Assembly: GCA_032595685.2 (NCBI GenBank) | Contig: CP159373.1 | Location: 2,607,501-2,671,500, forward strand | DNA: 64,000 bases | Direction: 5' to 3' | Source: Candidatus Electrothrix aestuarii | GTDB taxonomy: Bacteria > Desulfobacterota > Desulfobulbia > Desulfobulbales > Desulfobulbaceae | In this document: positions 41,385 to 49,556 of the stretch, piece after piece | How the letters are laid out: each line of letters opens with the position of its first letter | Numbering within the stretch: the first letter of the stretch is position 1 | Notes under the pieces: model-generated | What the model was told of the DNA's origin: nothing | The model's input: the letters and a program-made list of their open reading frames with translations, nothing else | The model's database searches: none | Made by a program: the position numbers and the translations under genes

Positions 41385-41789
41385 GAATTAAGTCAGAAAA
41401 ACAAACCATGTTCAAGGGGAAAAGTAAATATCAATCAGGAAAAGTAATAAAAAAGTACTCACCCTGGTATCATTCCCAGAAATCAAACCGTACAACCATG
41501 TGAATTAAAGGCCGGGATTGTAAATTCCAATCCTCAGCAATAATCATACAAAACATTCTTGCCGGAGATGCTTCCCTTAATTTTTCTATCCTTACCCTTC
41601 ACCTCCCTCATCCTCATTCTTCTCCTTTCTCCTTCTTGGCTTAAACACCTTCATGAGCGCAAGAAGAAACGGTCCTTCTTTGGCAATCTATTAATATTAC
41701 TCGGAAAGATGTTGCTCTGTTGCCGACCTATCAAGAATAAAGAAGAAGGACTCTTGGCCGATTTGGAGAAGGAAAGAAACCAAGAGAAA

Positions 41790-41908
41790 GTATATTTTTT
41801 CTCTGAAAAAGTAGAAAAAATATACCTGGAGAACCAAAAAAGAGACCTGTTGATCATTTCAATATATCTGGAGGTATATTTCTTCTTCTTGCAAAAAGAA
41901 AAAATATA
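41790..41908. repeat. Two tandem AT-rich inverted repeats
   Basis: First dyad: GTATATTTTTTCT (41790-41802) and AGAAAAAATATAC (41813-41825), perfect over 13 bp with a 10-nt spacer. Second dyad: TATATTTCTTCTT (41875-41887) and AAGAAAAAATATA (41896-41908), imperfect. The arms are related to each other, so the pair looks like a duplicated unit. A 172-codon plus-strand frame (41559-42077) spans them but overlaps the HAD gene antisense and is not convincing. Confidence 0.6.
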
Positions 41909-41966
41909 TCTTTCAGAGAAAACAGCGTACATTTTTCGCTGTTTACCAGTGCATGCACTTCCTGTA

Positions 41967-42602
41967 CTACGATATGAGTTCTCTGATATCCTGCCAGGAG
42001 CTGACGCTCGGGAGTTGATGGCGGTTGTGGTTCCAGGGTTGATGGAAAACAAAGGGGTGAACGCCAGCCCTGCTTAACTGGACGCAGGTTTCAGCGCGAT
42101 CATCAATAAAAAAGTGTAATCCTTGTTCATGGATATATTGTGGTTTGCCATCATGAGCTCCCATAGCAGTAACCTTGATAGCCTTGCAGGTGGAGGCAGG
42201 GAAAAAATGAGCAAACCAATCATGGACCGGAGCTGCAAGCGGGCGGGCCGTGATCACGGAAACCGGGCTGAGCTCTGCTAATTCTCCCAGGACCTGGATA
42301 GCATCTTTCATCGGCTGTAAACCGGTTCCCACTGAATCCAGGAGGACCTTAGTGAAGATGGCATCAACCTGTGCTCGCTCAAGGCCAAGGCATTGCTCCA
42401 CCTCAAAGTTGACAATATCTGCGCTGGTAAGGTCGCAGAGACCATAGTCTTCACAGGCCAGGCGTAGGAAAACTTCTGCGGTATCAGCAATAACCCCGTC
42501 AAAATCAAAACCAAGCAAGGCTGGGTCAATTATAGCTTTTGCCAAATTATTTTTTTCGCTTTTTTCGGGACCCCCGCAGGGTTTCCTCATTGATTTTTGC
42601 AA
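41967..42602 (-). CDS. HAD-superfamily hydrolase
   Basis: 211 residues from ATG 42602. A TTG at 42545, just after the stop of the preceding gene, is an equally plausible start and would avoid a 56-nt overlap. Motif I LLGFDFDGVIADTAEVFLRL gives the nucleophile Asp pair. Motif II is SVITARPL, and motif IV is HFFIDDRAETCVQLSRAG. The cap between I and II is helical. Substrate unknown; likely a phosphatase of the haloacid dehalogenase type. It is probably co-transcribed with the small Cys-rich protein upstream. Confidence 0.8.
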   Translation of the reverse strand: MQKSMRKPCGGPEKSEKNNLAKAIIDPALLGFDFDGVIADTAEVFLRLACEDYGLCDLTSADIVNFEVEQCLGLERAQVDAIFTKVLLDSVGTGLQPMKDAIQVLGELAELSPVSVITARPLAAPVHDWFAHFFPASTCKAIKVTAMGAHDGKPQYIHEQGLHFFIDDRAETCVQLSRAGVHPFVFHQPWNHNRHQLPSVSSWQDIRELIS

Positions 42603-42735
42603 TTCTCTCTGCTAACTCGTCTGTTACAGCTATCCGGCCTTCAAGAACGCATCCCTTGCGGGCAGGCACGCATTCTCCGGATAAACGTTTACACTGTCCG
42701 TTTTCGAGATTAAAATTCTTGCAATGAAAGGTCAT
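42547..42735 (-). CDS. Small Cys-rich protein of unknown function
   Basis: 62 residues from ATG 42735 (MTFHCKNFNLENGQCKRLSG), with four more Cys spaced as for a metal-binding knuckle (C5, C15, C22, C29) and a Lys/Arg-rich end. The frame extends upstream to 42840, but that part is encoded by a dispersed GGGGCAG dyad repeat and is unlikely to be translated. The gene abuts the HAD hydrolase. The role is unknown; metal or nucleic-acid binding is possible. Confidence 0.55.
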   Translation of the reverse strand: MTFHCKNFNLENGQCKRLSGECVPARKGCVLEGRIAVTDELAERIAKINEETLRGSRKKRKK

Positions 42736-42800
42736 GCCTTGTTCCTGTTTACTCCGGTGAGGGCATTTGAAAAAATACCCCTCCTTTTGCGGAGCAAGAT

Positions 42801-42866
42801 GTTGGGGCAGACCTTCGTGTCTGCCCGGTAAAAGGGGCAAGTAAGATAGGTTTGGTCTGCCCCTGC
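42801..42866. repeat. Dispersed GGGGCAG dyad repeat
   Basis: Left arm TTGGGGCAGACC and right arm GGTCTGCCCCTGCG are inverted copies, with an inner GTGTCTGCCC segment like the one in the copy at 7805-7886. Located between two minus-strand genes. Confidence 0.6.
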
Positions 42867-42870
42867 GTTG

Positions 42871-43677
42871 TTATTCCAGGACCTTTGCGTCCTCAATTAT
42901 TGCCGCATAGCGATATCCTGCCCCGAAGTCTTTGTCCTTATGCAGGGAGCCTTCCACGGTAATAACAGCGCCTTTTTTTGCTTCACCAGAGGTTGTCACT
43001 ACGAGATCGTGGGTTTTTTTCTCTGCATCGCCGGTGCCATCCTGAAGATGGATCCAGTTTTTTCCCATAATCATGCTGGAGAATTTCATGACTTTGCCGC
43101 GAACCCGAACGGTTTTGTTATTCAGTTCCTCGGCCTTGGCAAAACATTCCGCAACAGTCTGAGCATTTGCTCCTTCTGCCTTTTCCACCTTGACCTCATC
43201 AGCAGGAACAACGGCTCGGGCAGAGCCTCCAGAGAGTTTTTCCAGATCAGCCTCGCTGACCGGGACTTTCGTTTTTTCTGAGGCATGGGAAGTATGAGCA
43301 TCTTCTTCCGCAGCTGCCTGATGCAGAGCACCAGCATCTGCCAGACCGGAAGAGAAGATGACCACATCAAAGGTCTTTCCTAATGACTTAGACTCAAAGG
43401 ACTTCATGAGCATGCCAGGGCTGACAACCACTTCCTGGCCAGCCTCTATCTTGCTTTCAGGCAGTGCTGTCCAAATCTCGCCCTGTTCATTTTGTATCAG
43501 CAGGTAGGTATAGCCACCAGCTGACTGAACCTCCATAACCTTACCGGCAATGGGTTTGCCTGCAAGATTTGCTGCGGCTTCTGCGCTGATAGGGGCAGGT
43601 TTTGTCTCTTCTGCAAATGTGGGGCTGGTACACAGCAAGGCTAAGGCCACGGCTGCCGGAATATATTTTTTTATCAT
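42871..43677 (-). CDS. Exported protein with two OB-fold-like domains
   Basis: 268 residues with a signal peptide (KYIPAAVALALLCTSPTFAE). The first domain (about 40-120) reads GKVMEVQSAGGYTYLLIQNE, followed by TALPESKIEAGQEV and GMLMKSFESKSLGKTFDVVI. This matches periplasmic OB-fold proteins seen near multihaem nitrite reductases (NrfJ-like) in Desulfobacterota and relatives. The second domain (about 185-265) is another OB-like unit, VRVRGKVMKFSSMIMGKNWI then HLQDGTGD. The Ala/Glu/Lys-rich linker between the domains is probably flexible. It is likely periplasmic. The function is not established, and no reductase gene is adjacent. Confidence 0.7.
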   Translation of the reverse strand: MIKKYIPAAVALALLCTSPTFAEETKPAPISAEAAANLAGKPIAGKVMEVQSAGGYTYLLIQNEQGEIWTALPESKIEAGQEVVVSPGMLMKSFESKSLGKTFDVVIFSSGLADAGALHQAAAEEDAHTSHASEKTKVPVSEADLEKLSGGSARAVVPADEVKVEKAEGANAQTVAECFAKAEELNNKTVRVRGKVMKFSSMIMGKNWIHLQDGTGDAEKKTHDLVVTTSGEAKKGAVITVEGSLHKDKDFGAGYRYAAIIEDAKVLE

Positions 43678-43766
43678 GATCAGATCTCCTTGAGCAACTT
43701 AATATTGTCTGTTAGCCATACGCGATTTCCTTCCTGAGAGGCGGGCACGGCTTTTTTTACGTTTTT

Positions 43767-44798
43767 TTATACGATTCCGATTCCCTGGCGCAACTCAACA
43801 AAGGGAAGGCCGAACCAATGGGGAGTAACTCCGGCTTGCCAGCATGCCCGGGTGTTCGTGAAAATTTCCTGCATAACGCCTGTGATGACGGTTCGCAGGA
43901 CGTCACTGCCACCAACATTTGTTCCTCCATCTCTCCAGAGAGTCTCAAGCATGAGAATCAGCTGGAAAAAATTTTTCTGCAGAGGCTTATTGACCGGATG
44001 ATCCGGTTCGTCTCTCCCTGTATAGCTCTCTGGAAGGTCTTTGTTCTTTATTCGTATAAAACGTCCGAAATGGGAATAGCCATTATACGGATTTGGTCCT
44101 TCAGGATTGCTTGCAAAACGGTAGTAGGGAGGAACAGGAAAATTTTTTTCTGTCCAGGGGGGAGGGGCGAGATCTTCATTAAAGAGATGGCCTTCTCCCT
44201 GGTTGACGATAGCCTGGATGGCATCCTGTGCCTTTTGGTAGCTGTCAATGGTTTGGCAGAAATTTTGCTTATCCCATTGGCTTTGCTGGTATTTTGTATC
44301 CCAGCTGAACTGTTTAGTACCGACCCGGTTGATACCAACCACCAGGGCATCGTACATTTCTCCGATAGAATGGTAAGGATACTTTGGTTGGGTGTGGTTT
44401 ACATCTTTACGGAGCTGGGCCTGTTCCGGGGTCTCGATATCCAGCATAGTATCGAGGGTCGTATCATTCATCGGCCCTAAAGTGGCATTCAGAAAACAGC
44501 ATTCTCCGGTTTCTGGATTATAGGGGCAGATGTACGGGATGTCAGAGCCATATTGGGGAGGCTTGAAATTCGGGACTGTATCCAGCGCAAGGCAAAGATT
44601 GGCTGCCAGCTGAAGATGCAGCATCTCCTCCATAATAACGCTGTGAATAATTTGCACGGCCTCACACTGCTCTTCTTTGATGGAGCACAATGCTGTGATA
44701 TAAAAGGGCAATGTGTAGAATTCCACAGCGACTGCGGCCTGAGCATGGGCCTGGACAAGTTCTTTTGTCCATATTTTTGCAGTTCCTGATGCGTTCAT
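43767..44798 (-). CDS. Ferritin-like (VioB/IPP dimer synthase-type) protein
   Basis: 343 residues. The N-terminal part holds the ferritin-like four-helix motif: AVAVEFYTLPFYITALCSIK (Glu ligand) and HSVIMEEMLHLQLAANLCLA (E-E-x-x-H pair). The two helices that supply the other ligands follow (YHSIGEMYDALVVGINRV, and IVNQGEGHLFNEDLAPP). This is the ferritin-like domain found in VioB and in cyclic aromatic-dimer synthases. No violacein-type partners are present, so the substrate is unknown; a di-iron oxidase or peroxide-related role is possible. It is a single gene. Confidence 0.8.
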   Translation of the reverse strand: MNASGTAKIWTKELVQAHAQAAVAVEFYTLPFYITALCSIKEEQCEAVQIIHSVIMEEMLHLQLAANLCLALDTVPNFKPPQYGSDIPYICPYNPETGECCFLNATLGPMNDTTLDTMLDIETPEQAQLRKDVNHTQPKYPYHSIGEMYDALVVGINRVGTKQFSWDTKYQQSQWDKQNFCQTIDSYQKAQDAIQAIVNQGEGHLFNEDLAPPPWTEKNFPVPPYYRFASNPEGPNPYNGYSHFGRFIRIKNKDLPESYTGRDEPDHPVNKPLQKNFFQLILMLETLWRDGGTNVGGSDVLRTVITGVMQEIFTNTRACWQAGVTPHWFGLPFVELRQGIGIV

Positions 44799-45180
44799 AA
44801 CTCATGACCTCCTGGATGCAGGAAAGGCATTTGCTGGATACTCTGATAAAAGCAGGGGTGCGACAAAGGACGTTATTTTGCCGAGAGAAAAGGCGATAAA
44901 AAAAAGAAGGCGATGTTCAGAAAAAGCTTTCTCATATTTTTCCCTATGCTATGTTGAATTCCGTTGAAAGAGTTCCTGTTGTTTTTTGAAAAAGGGTATT
45001 ATGCCGAAAAAATCGGCAGACTTTGCAGGAAGAAAGAAGTGCCGAGTTACCCTTGTATCCAGCTTAAAACCTTGACATGTTACTCTATGAAAACTTCCCT
45101 GTCAAAACATTCTCTTTGCGGGAAGATATGAAGCACTGAAAAAAATCTATTTCGGGTTTTTCTTATTAAGAAGAGCAGGC
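44799..45180. other. Intergenic region upstream of mutL
   Basis: A divergent region. On the plus strand there is a hairpin TGCCGA-N5-TCGGCA (about 45002-45018). A TTGACA at 45073-45078 could be the -35 box for mutL, but no good -10 follows at 17 nt. No gene is seen. Confidence 0.4.
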
Positions 45181-47226
45181 ATGTCTACAATACGCGTCCT
45201 TTCCGATCATCTTGCCAATCAGATAGCTGCCGGTGAAGTTGTCGAGCGACCCGCCTCGGTTGTCAAAGAATTATTAGAAAATGCCCTGGATGCCGGTGCT
45301 GATCGGGTCAATATTCAGGTAGAAGGAGACGGAACCCGGCTTATCCGGGTCATGGATAATGGTGGCGGTATGGATCAGGATGATGTACTGCTCTGTCTCG
45401 AACGCCATGCGACCTCGAAACTGATCGAGGAAAGTCAACTATCTGCAATCACCACCTTGGGATTTCGGGGCGAAGCATTGCCCAGTATCGCTTCAGTTTC
45501 CCGGATGTCCATCCTCTCTCGCCTGCAGGATGCGGATATTGGTACTAGGGCAGAGGTGCGTTATGGGGCTCTGCATGATCTTCATGATCACGGCTGTGCC
45601 TGCGGTACCATTATTGAAGTCCGTAATCTGTTCGGGAACCTTCCTGCCCGAAAAAAATTTCTGAAGACAAAACGAACAGAGCTTTTTCATATTGAAGAAG
45701 TGATCCGCAATCAGGCGCTCGCTCATCCTGAAATATCTTTTGCCCTTCAGGTGGACGGACGTAAAACCATCACCTTGGCTGGAGCAGATCAAGAGCAGCG
45801 TGTCCGGGATGTTTTTCGTTATTCCGGGAGAATGCTTGATGTTAGCTGGACTGGCGAGCCTGAGGCTCTGATGCTCCGGGGGGGTCTTCTCCTGCCTGAT
45901 ACCTCCTCCACAGCACCTCTCCGTATTTTAGTAAATAACCGGTCGGTCCAGGACCGTATGATTCGCTATGCCGTTGCCGAGGGGATGAAAGGGCTGCTGA
46001 TGAAGGGACAACAACCTGCTGGAGCTTTATTGCTGGATCTTGATCCGCAGCAGGTTGATATCAACGTCCATCCAGCCAAGCGTGAGATCCGTTTCCGCGA
46101 GCCCAATGAGATTCGCCGCTTCCTGGTCCGGGCAGTGGCTGAGGCTGTGCTTCGTCATCAGGAAGAGGTTCGTTTCGAGCTTTTCCAACCTCGATATAAC
46201 GAACAGCGCGAACATCGTAGGGACGAACCGCTGGGGGGGGCTTTGCATAGCGCACAGACCGAGCAGGTAGAAGAGGCTGCCTCTACAGCATATACAGCAG
46301 CATATACAGCCACAGGTACAAGCGTCTCTCCCCGCTCTTCCGGTTATCTCAGTACAACGGAACATAAGCCGGAGCAGCAAGCAGAACGGCAGGTATATAG
46401 TGCTGAGCCTTTACCGTTTTCTTCTTTCTCTGCAACCGGCAAGGAAGAGGAGAAGAGAGAAAAAAAAATACAGGAGGGGGATTTACGGACCGCGCCGGAG
46501 CAACAGGATTTTTCGCTGAGTTCGCTGAGTTCGCTGAGAAAGCAAGCTCCCCCGCAATTGGGGCAAGGAACTAAACCGGTTGCGGCTGCACAGGAAGAAC
46601 CTGAACAGCCAGAAGAGCGGCAAGCTGGGCCGCAAGAGTACAACGGCCTCCGTTTGATCGGGCAGTTTCTCAATCTCTATCTGCTCTGCGAGCATGATGG
46701 CGAGCTGGTCGTCATAGATCAGCATGCGGCCCATGAACGGATTTTATACCAACAGCTTCGTGCTGCCTATGAGCAACGAGAGATTGCTGTGCAGAATCTG
46801 CTCTTTCCAGTCACTGTGGAGCTGGGGCCTGATCACGCTGATATCCTGGAGCAGGAGGCGGAAGCTGTGGCTACTTTGGGGGTGAATGTGGAGTTTTTTG
46901 GTGATACCACCTGGGTCATCAAGGCGGTTCCGGCAATGGTGGGGAAGGCACCGCCCCAGGAAGTTTTGTTTGACATCCTTGATGGACTGGCCTCCCATTC
47001 CGGTGCTTCACACTCTGAGATACTTCCCGAGTTCATTGAGAATGTACTGGCCTCAATGGCCTGCAAGGCTGCTATTAAATCAGGAAACCACCTCCATCCA
47101 GAAGAGATGCTTGCTTTGCTCCGGCAGATGGAACAGAGCGAATTTTTTTCACACTGTCCCCACGGCAGGCCAGTTCTGAAAACTTTTTCTCGGCTTGATG
47201 TGGAAAAATGGTTCAAAAGAACCTGA
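45181..47226 (+). CDS. mutL: DNA mismatch repair protein MutL
   Basis: 681 residues. The GHKL ATPase domain has IAAGEVVERPASVVKELLEN, ALDAGA, TTLGFRGEALPSIASVS and NLFGNLPARKKFLKT. A variable Gln/Glu/Pro-rich linker (about 330-480) leads to the C-terminal dimerisation/endonuclease domain. This carries VIDQHAAHERILYQQL, in which the last Glu of the endonuclease signature DQHA(X)2E(X)4E is Gln, plus SMACKAAIKSG and HCPHGRPVLKTF. Most endonuclease motifs are therefore present, with one substitution. No mutS is in the window. The PAS kinase gene follows after 53 nt. Confidence 0.96.
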   Translation: MSTIRVLSDHLANQIAAGEVVERPASVVKELLENALDAGADRVNIQVEGDGTRLIRVMDNGGGMDQDDVLLCLERHATSKLIEESQLSAITTLGFRGEALPSIASVSRMSILSRLQDADIGTRAEVRYGALHDLHDHGCACGTIIEVRNLFGNLPARKKFLKTKRTELFHIEEVIRNQALAHPEISFALQVDGRKTITLAGADQEQRVRDVFRYSGRMLDVSWTGEPEALMLRGGLLLPDTSSTAPLRILVNNRSVQDRMIRYAVAEGMKGLLMKGQQPAGALLLDLDPQQVDINVHPAKREIRFREPNEIRRFLVRAVAEAVLRHQEEVRFELFQPRYNEQREHRRDEPLGGALHSAQTEQVEEAASTAYTAAYTATGTSVSPRSSGYLSTTEHKPEQQAERQVYSAEPLPFSSFSATGKEEEKREKKIQEGDLRTAPEQQDFSLSSLSSLRKQAPPQLGQGTKPVAAAQEEPEQPEERQAGPQEYNGLRLIGQFLNLYLLCEHDGELVVIDQHAAHERILYQQLRAAYEQREIAVQNLLFPVTVELGPDHADILEQEAEAVATLGVNVEFFGDTTWVIKAVPAMVGKAPPQEVLFDILDGLASHSGASHSEILPEFIENVLASMACKAAIKSGNHLHPEEMLALLRQMEQSEFFSHCPHGRPVLKTFSRLDVEKWFKRT

Positions 47227-47242
47227 AAGCCTGAAAAGGGTG

Positions 47243-47257
47243 ACGTATACTATACGT
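47243..47257. promoter_or_regulatory. Perfect palindrome upstream of the PAS kinase gene
   Basis: ACGTATA-C-TATACGT, two 7-bp arms around one base, 23 nt before the kinase start. It could be an operator or part of a -10 region; there is no direct evidence. Confidence 0.3.
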
Positions 47258-47279
47258 ATAACATACCAAGGGGGCAGAT

Positions 47280-48332
47280 ATGATGAGTCAAGGCCAGCTG
47301 AACAGTCTGATTATAGCAGAATTACCGGTTGCTCTTTTTGTCGTGGATAAGGACTATAAAATTGTCGAGTTTAATCCTGCTGCCGAGAAAATCACCGGGA
47401 TGACGCGGCAGCAGGTGCTGGGATGCTGCTGTTCGGAAGTACTCTCTTCGAATATCTGTGAGTATGATTGTCCGTTGAAGGAGAGCGTGACAACAGGTCA
47501 ACCCTGCTTAGGAAGAGAGGCAATCATTCGGACGCGCAGTGGCAATAAGGTCCCTATTATCCTCTCTGGAAGAGCGATCACCAAGAAAACCGGTGAGCTG
47601 CTCTGTTGTATAGAGATCTTTCGCGATGCCACGGACACCAAGGAACTTGATGCCCATAAACGCAACCTGATTTCTCTCTTCACCCATGATCTCAAGGCGC
47701 CTGTTATGATAACCGGTGGTTTTGTCAATCGTCTCATCGATGGGAAGGCAGGACCTCTTAATGAGAAACAAACCAGTTATCTCAAAATCATTCAGAATGA
47801 GCTCAGGCGGCAAGAGGAGTATATTCAGTCTTTCCTCGATGCGTCAAAGATAGAATCCGGTCGGATAGAGTTAGAGCTTCAGCCTTGCGAATTGGCGGGT
47901 TTGCTCAAGGATATTGTCACAGGTTTTAAGGTGCAGGCATCCCTGAAGCAGATTGATATAAAATTGGAAATGGAGCATGATCTCGGCCAGGCCCTTCTGG
48001 ATAAATTGCATTTTGGCCGAGTTATCTCCAATTTGCTGGATAACGCTATAAAATATTCGCAAAAGGATACCTTAGTCCAGATGCAGGTACGCCAGACAGG
48101 TAAACATTTTATTTTTGAAATCAATGATCAGGGACCTGGCATTGCTCTACAGAATCAGCCTCATATTTTTGAACATTATTATCGCCCTACCCGACATTGC
48201 TGTGAGCAGGCTAAGGGGAGCGGGTTAGGGTTGGCAGCGGTGAAGGCCATTGTAGAGGCCCATTCCGGCTCAGTCTGGCTGCACAGTATCCCGGGGGAAG
48301 GGAGTACTTTTTTTGTTTCTCTTCCTAAGTAG
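47280..48332 (+). CDS. PAS-domain sensor histidine kinase
   Basis: 350 residues, soluble. The N-terminal PAS domain (about 8-120) begins IAELPVALFVVDKDYKIVEF and has a cluster of Cys (CCCSEVL, CEYDCPLKE) that could bind metal or sense redox state. HisKA: NLISLFTHDLKAPVMITGGF with the phosphorylatable His. HATPase: VISNLLDNAIKYSQ (N box), INDQGPGIAL (G1) and AKGSGLGLAAVKAIVEAH (G2). No response regulator is adjacent. A membrane anchor is absent, so the signal is probably cytoplasmic. It sits between mutL and a degenerate amidohydrolase gene. Confidence 0.9.
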   Translation: MMSQGQLNSLIIAELPVALFVVDKDYKIVEFNPAAEKITGMTRQQVLGCCCSEVLSSNICEYDCPLKESVTTGQPCLGREAIIRTRSGNKVPIILSGRAITKKTGELLCCIEIFRDATDTKELDAHKRNLISLFTHDLKAPVMITGGFVNRLIDGKAGPLNEKQTSYLKIIQNELRRQEEYIQSFLDASKIESGRIELELQPCELAGLLKDIVTGFKVQASLKQIDIKLEMEHDLGQALLDKLHFGRVISNLLDNAIKYSQKDTLVQMQVRQTGKHFIFEINDQGPGIALQNQPHIFEHYYRPTRHCCEQAKGSGLGLAAVKAIVEAHSGSVWLHSIPGEGSTFFVSLPK

Positions 48333-48367
48333 CCTTTACCGCGCATAGAAAAAAACAGAGCAAATCA

Positions 48368-49546
48368 ATGGCAGAGACAGAGTACATTCTTGCAGGTCGT
48401 CTTATTGATGGTAGCGGCTCCCCGGTACGCCGGAATATCCTGCTGGAAATGAAAGACGGGGTTATTATCGCGCTTCGCTCCGCAGCGGAGGTGCCTGATA
48501 AGCCCGCAATCGTTGACGTTGATCTCTCCCATTGTACGCTTGTGCCAGCCTTGGTTGATTGTAGTGTGGCCCTTTTGCAATCGCCTTCTGTAGGTGGCAA
48601 CAAGGGGGAGGAGACTGCGGAACAGGAGAATATACAGAGGGATATGCTGGAGCGGCATATTCGTTATTGCTTTACTCACGGTGTGTTGGGCCTGCTTGCC
48701 CAGGATAAGAATAGCCTGCTGCAAGAATATCAAAGGGTAGATGAGGATAATGACCAGAAGAAGCAGAAAAAGCAGGTAAGGGGGCTGGACATCCGAACAG
48801 CCCATGACGGTGCGGATGCTGATGTGCTCCGTTTAATGTATTCACCCAGCATTGACGAAAATACTGAAGAGAGGGCAGGAGGTTCTCTCCAATTGAACTC
48901 TGCGGCCCTCTGCCATCTCCTGCAAAATCGGGACAGGAAAAAGGCTATCGTTGTAGCGAACGGTTCCCAACAGGTGGCTGAGGCACTGGAAGCAGGTTGC
49001 GATGCCATTGAGCAGGGCTATGCTATCGGTGAGGCCAATCTCAGGGTAATGGCGGACAAGGGCGTGCTGTGGATTCCGAATTTGGTGCGGGCCAAGAATG
49101 CTCTGGATGGTGCTAGCGGGGGAGGCTCGGTCTGTTGCCGTTTTTCCACCCGCTATGTTGCACCGGGTGATCCGATTCCCGGTGCAGAGGCCCATTGGAA
49201 AAAGGTCCTGGAGGAACAGCTGGCCCAACTGCGTCTTGCCCGAGAACTCGGGGTAAAGGTAGCTGTGGGAACCGGCGCAGGCTCAGTGGGTATCCTACAC
49301 GGAGAATCCGTGGTGGAAGAGATAAAGCTCTTCATCAAGGCTGGATACTCTCTGGAAGAGAGTATCCAATGCGCCTCAAAAAATGGAGCTGAATTCTTCG
49401 GGATGCAGGAGTTGGGGCAGCTTGCAGTCGGACAACGGGCTACCTTTCTTTTTACCCGAGGCACGGCGGGGCAGTTGCCGCGAAAGCTTGCTTATCTGGA
49501 GGGGATCTTTATGAACGGCCAGCCCAGTCCAGAGTATAAAAAATAG
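48368..49546 (+). CDS. Amidohydrolase-fold protein lacking metal ligands
   Basis: 392 residues with an amidohydrolase/imidazolonepropionase layout: small beta domain with YILAGRLIDGSGSPVRR, then the TIM barrel, then GMQELGQLAVGQRATFLF at the end. Family enzymes have HxH after the first strand (GLIDCHVH); here it reads LVPALVDCSVAL. The later His positions are also lost: AIVVANGSQQVAEAL where a VHA-type His is expected, and CDAIEQGYAIGE where the family has EHG. The catalytic Asp of the GTD motif is Gly (VAVGTGAGSVG). It is therefore very likely a non-catalytic relative. It may have a binding or regulatory role with the PAS kinase 35 nt upstream (inference). Confidence 0.8.
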   Translation: MAETEYILAGRLIDGSGSPVRRNILLEMKDGVIIALRSAAEVPDKPAIVDVDLSHCTLVPALVDCSVALLQSPSVGGNKGEETAEQENIQRDMLERHIRYCFTHGVLGLLAQDKNSLLQEYQRVDEDNDQKKQKKQVRGLDIRTAHDGADADVLRLMYSPSIDENTEERAGGSLQLNSAALCHLLQNRDRKKAIVVANGSQQVAEALEAGCDAIEQGYAIGEANLRVMADKGVLWIPNLVRAKNALDGASGGGSVCCRFSTRYVAPGDPIPGAEAHWKKVLEEQLAQLRLARELGVKVAVGTGAGSVGILHGESVVEEIKLFIKAGYSLEESIQCASKNGAEFFGMQELGQLAVGQRATFLFTRGTAGQLPRKLAYLEGIFMNGQPSPEYKK

Positions 49547-49556
49547 TGCCTGTCGA

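Noticed and set aside
41559-42077. 172-codon plus-strand frame
   Set aside because: Part is antisense to the HAD hydrolase and the middle is made of inverted repeats; no ribosome-binding site or known motif.
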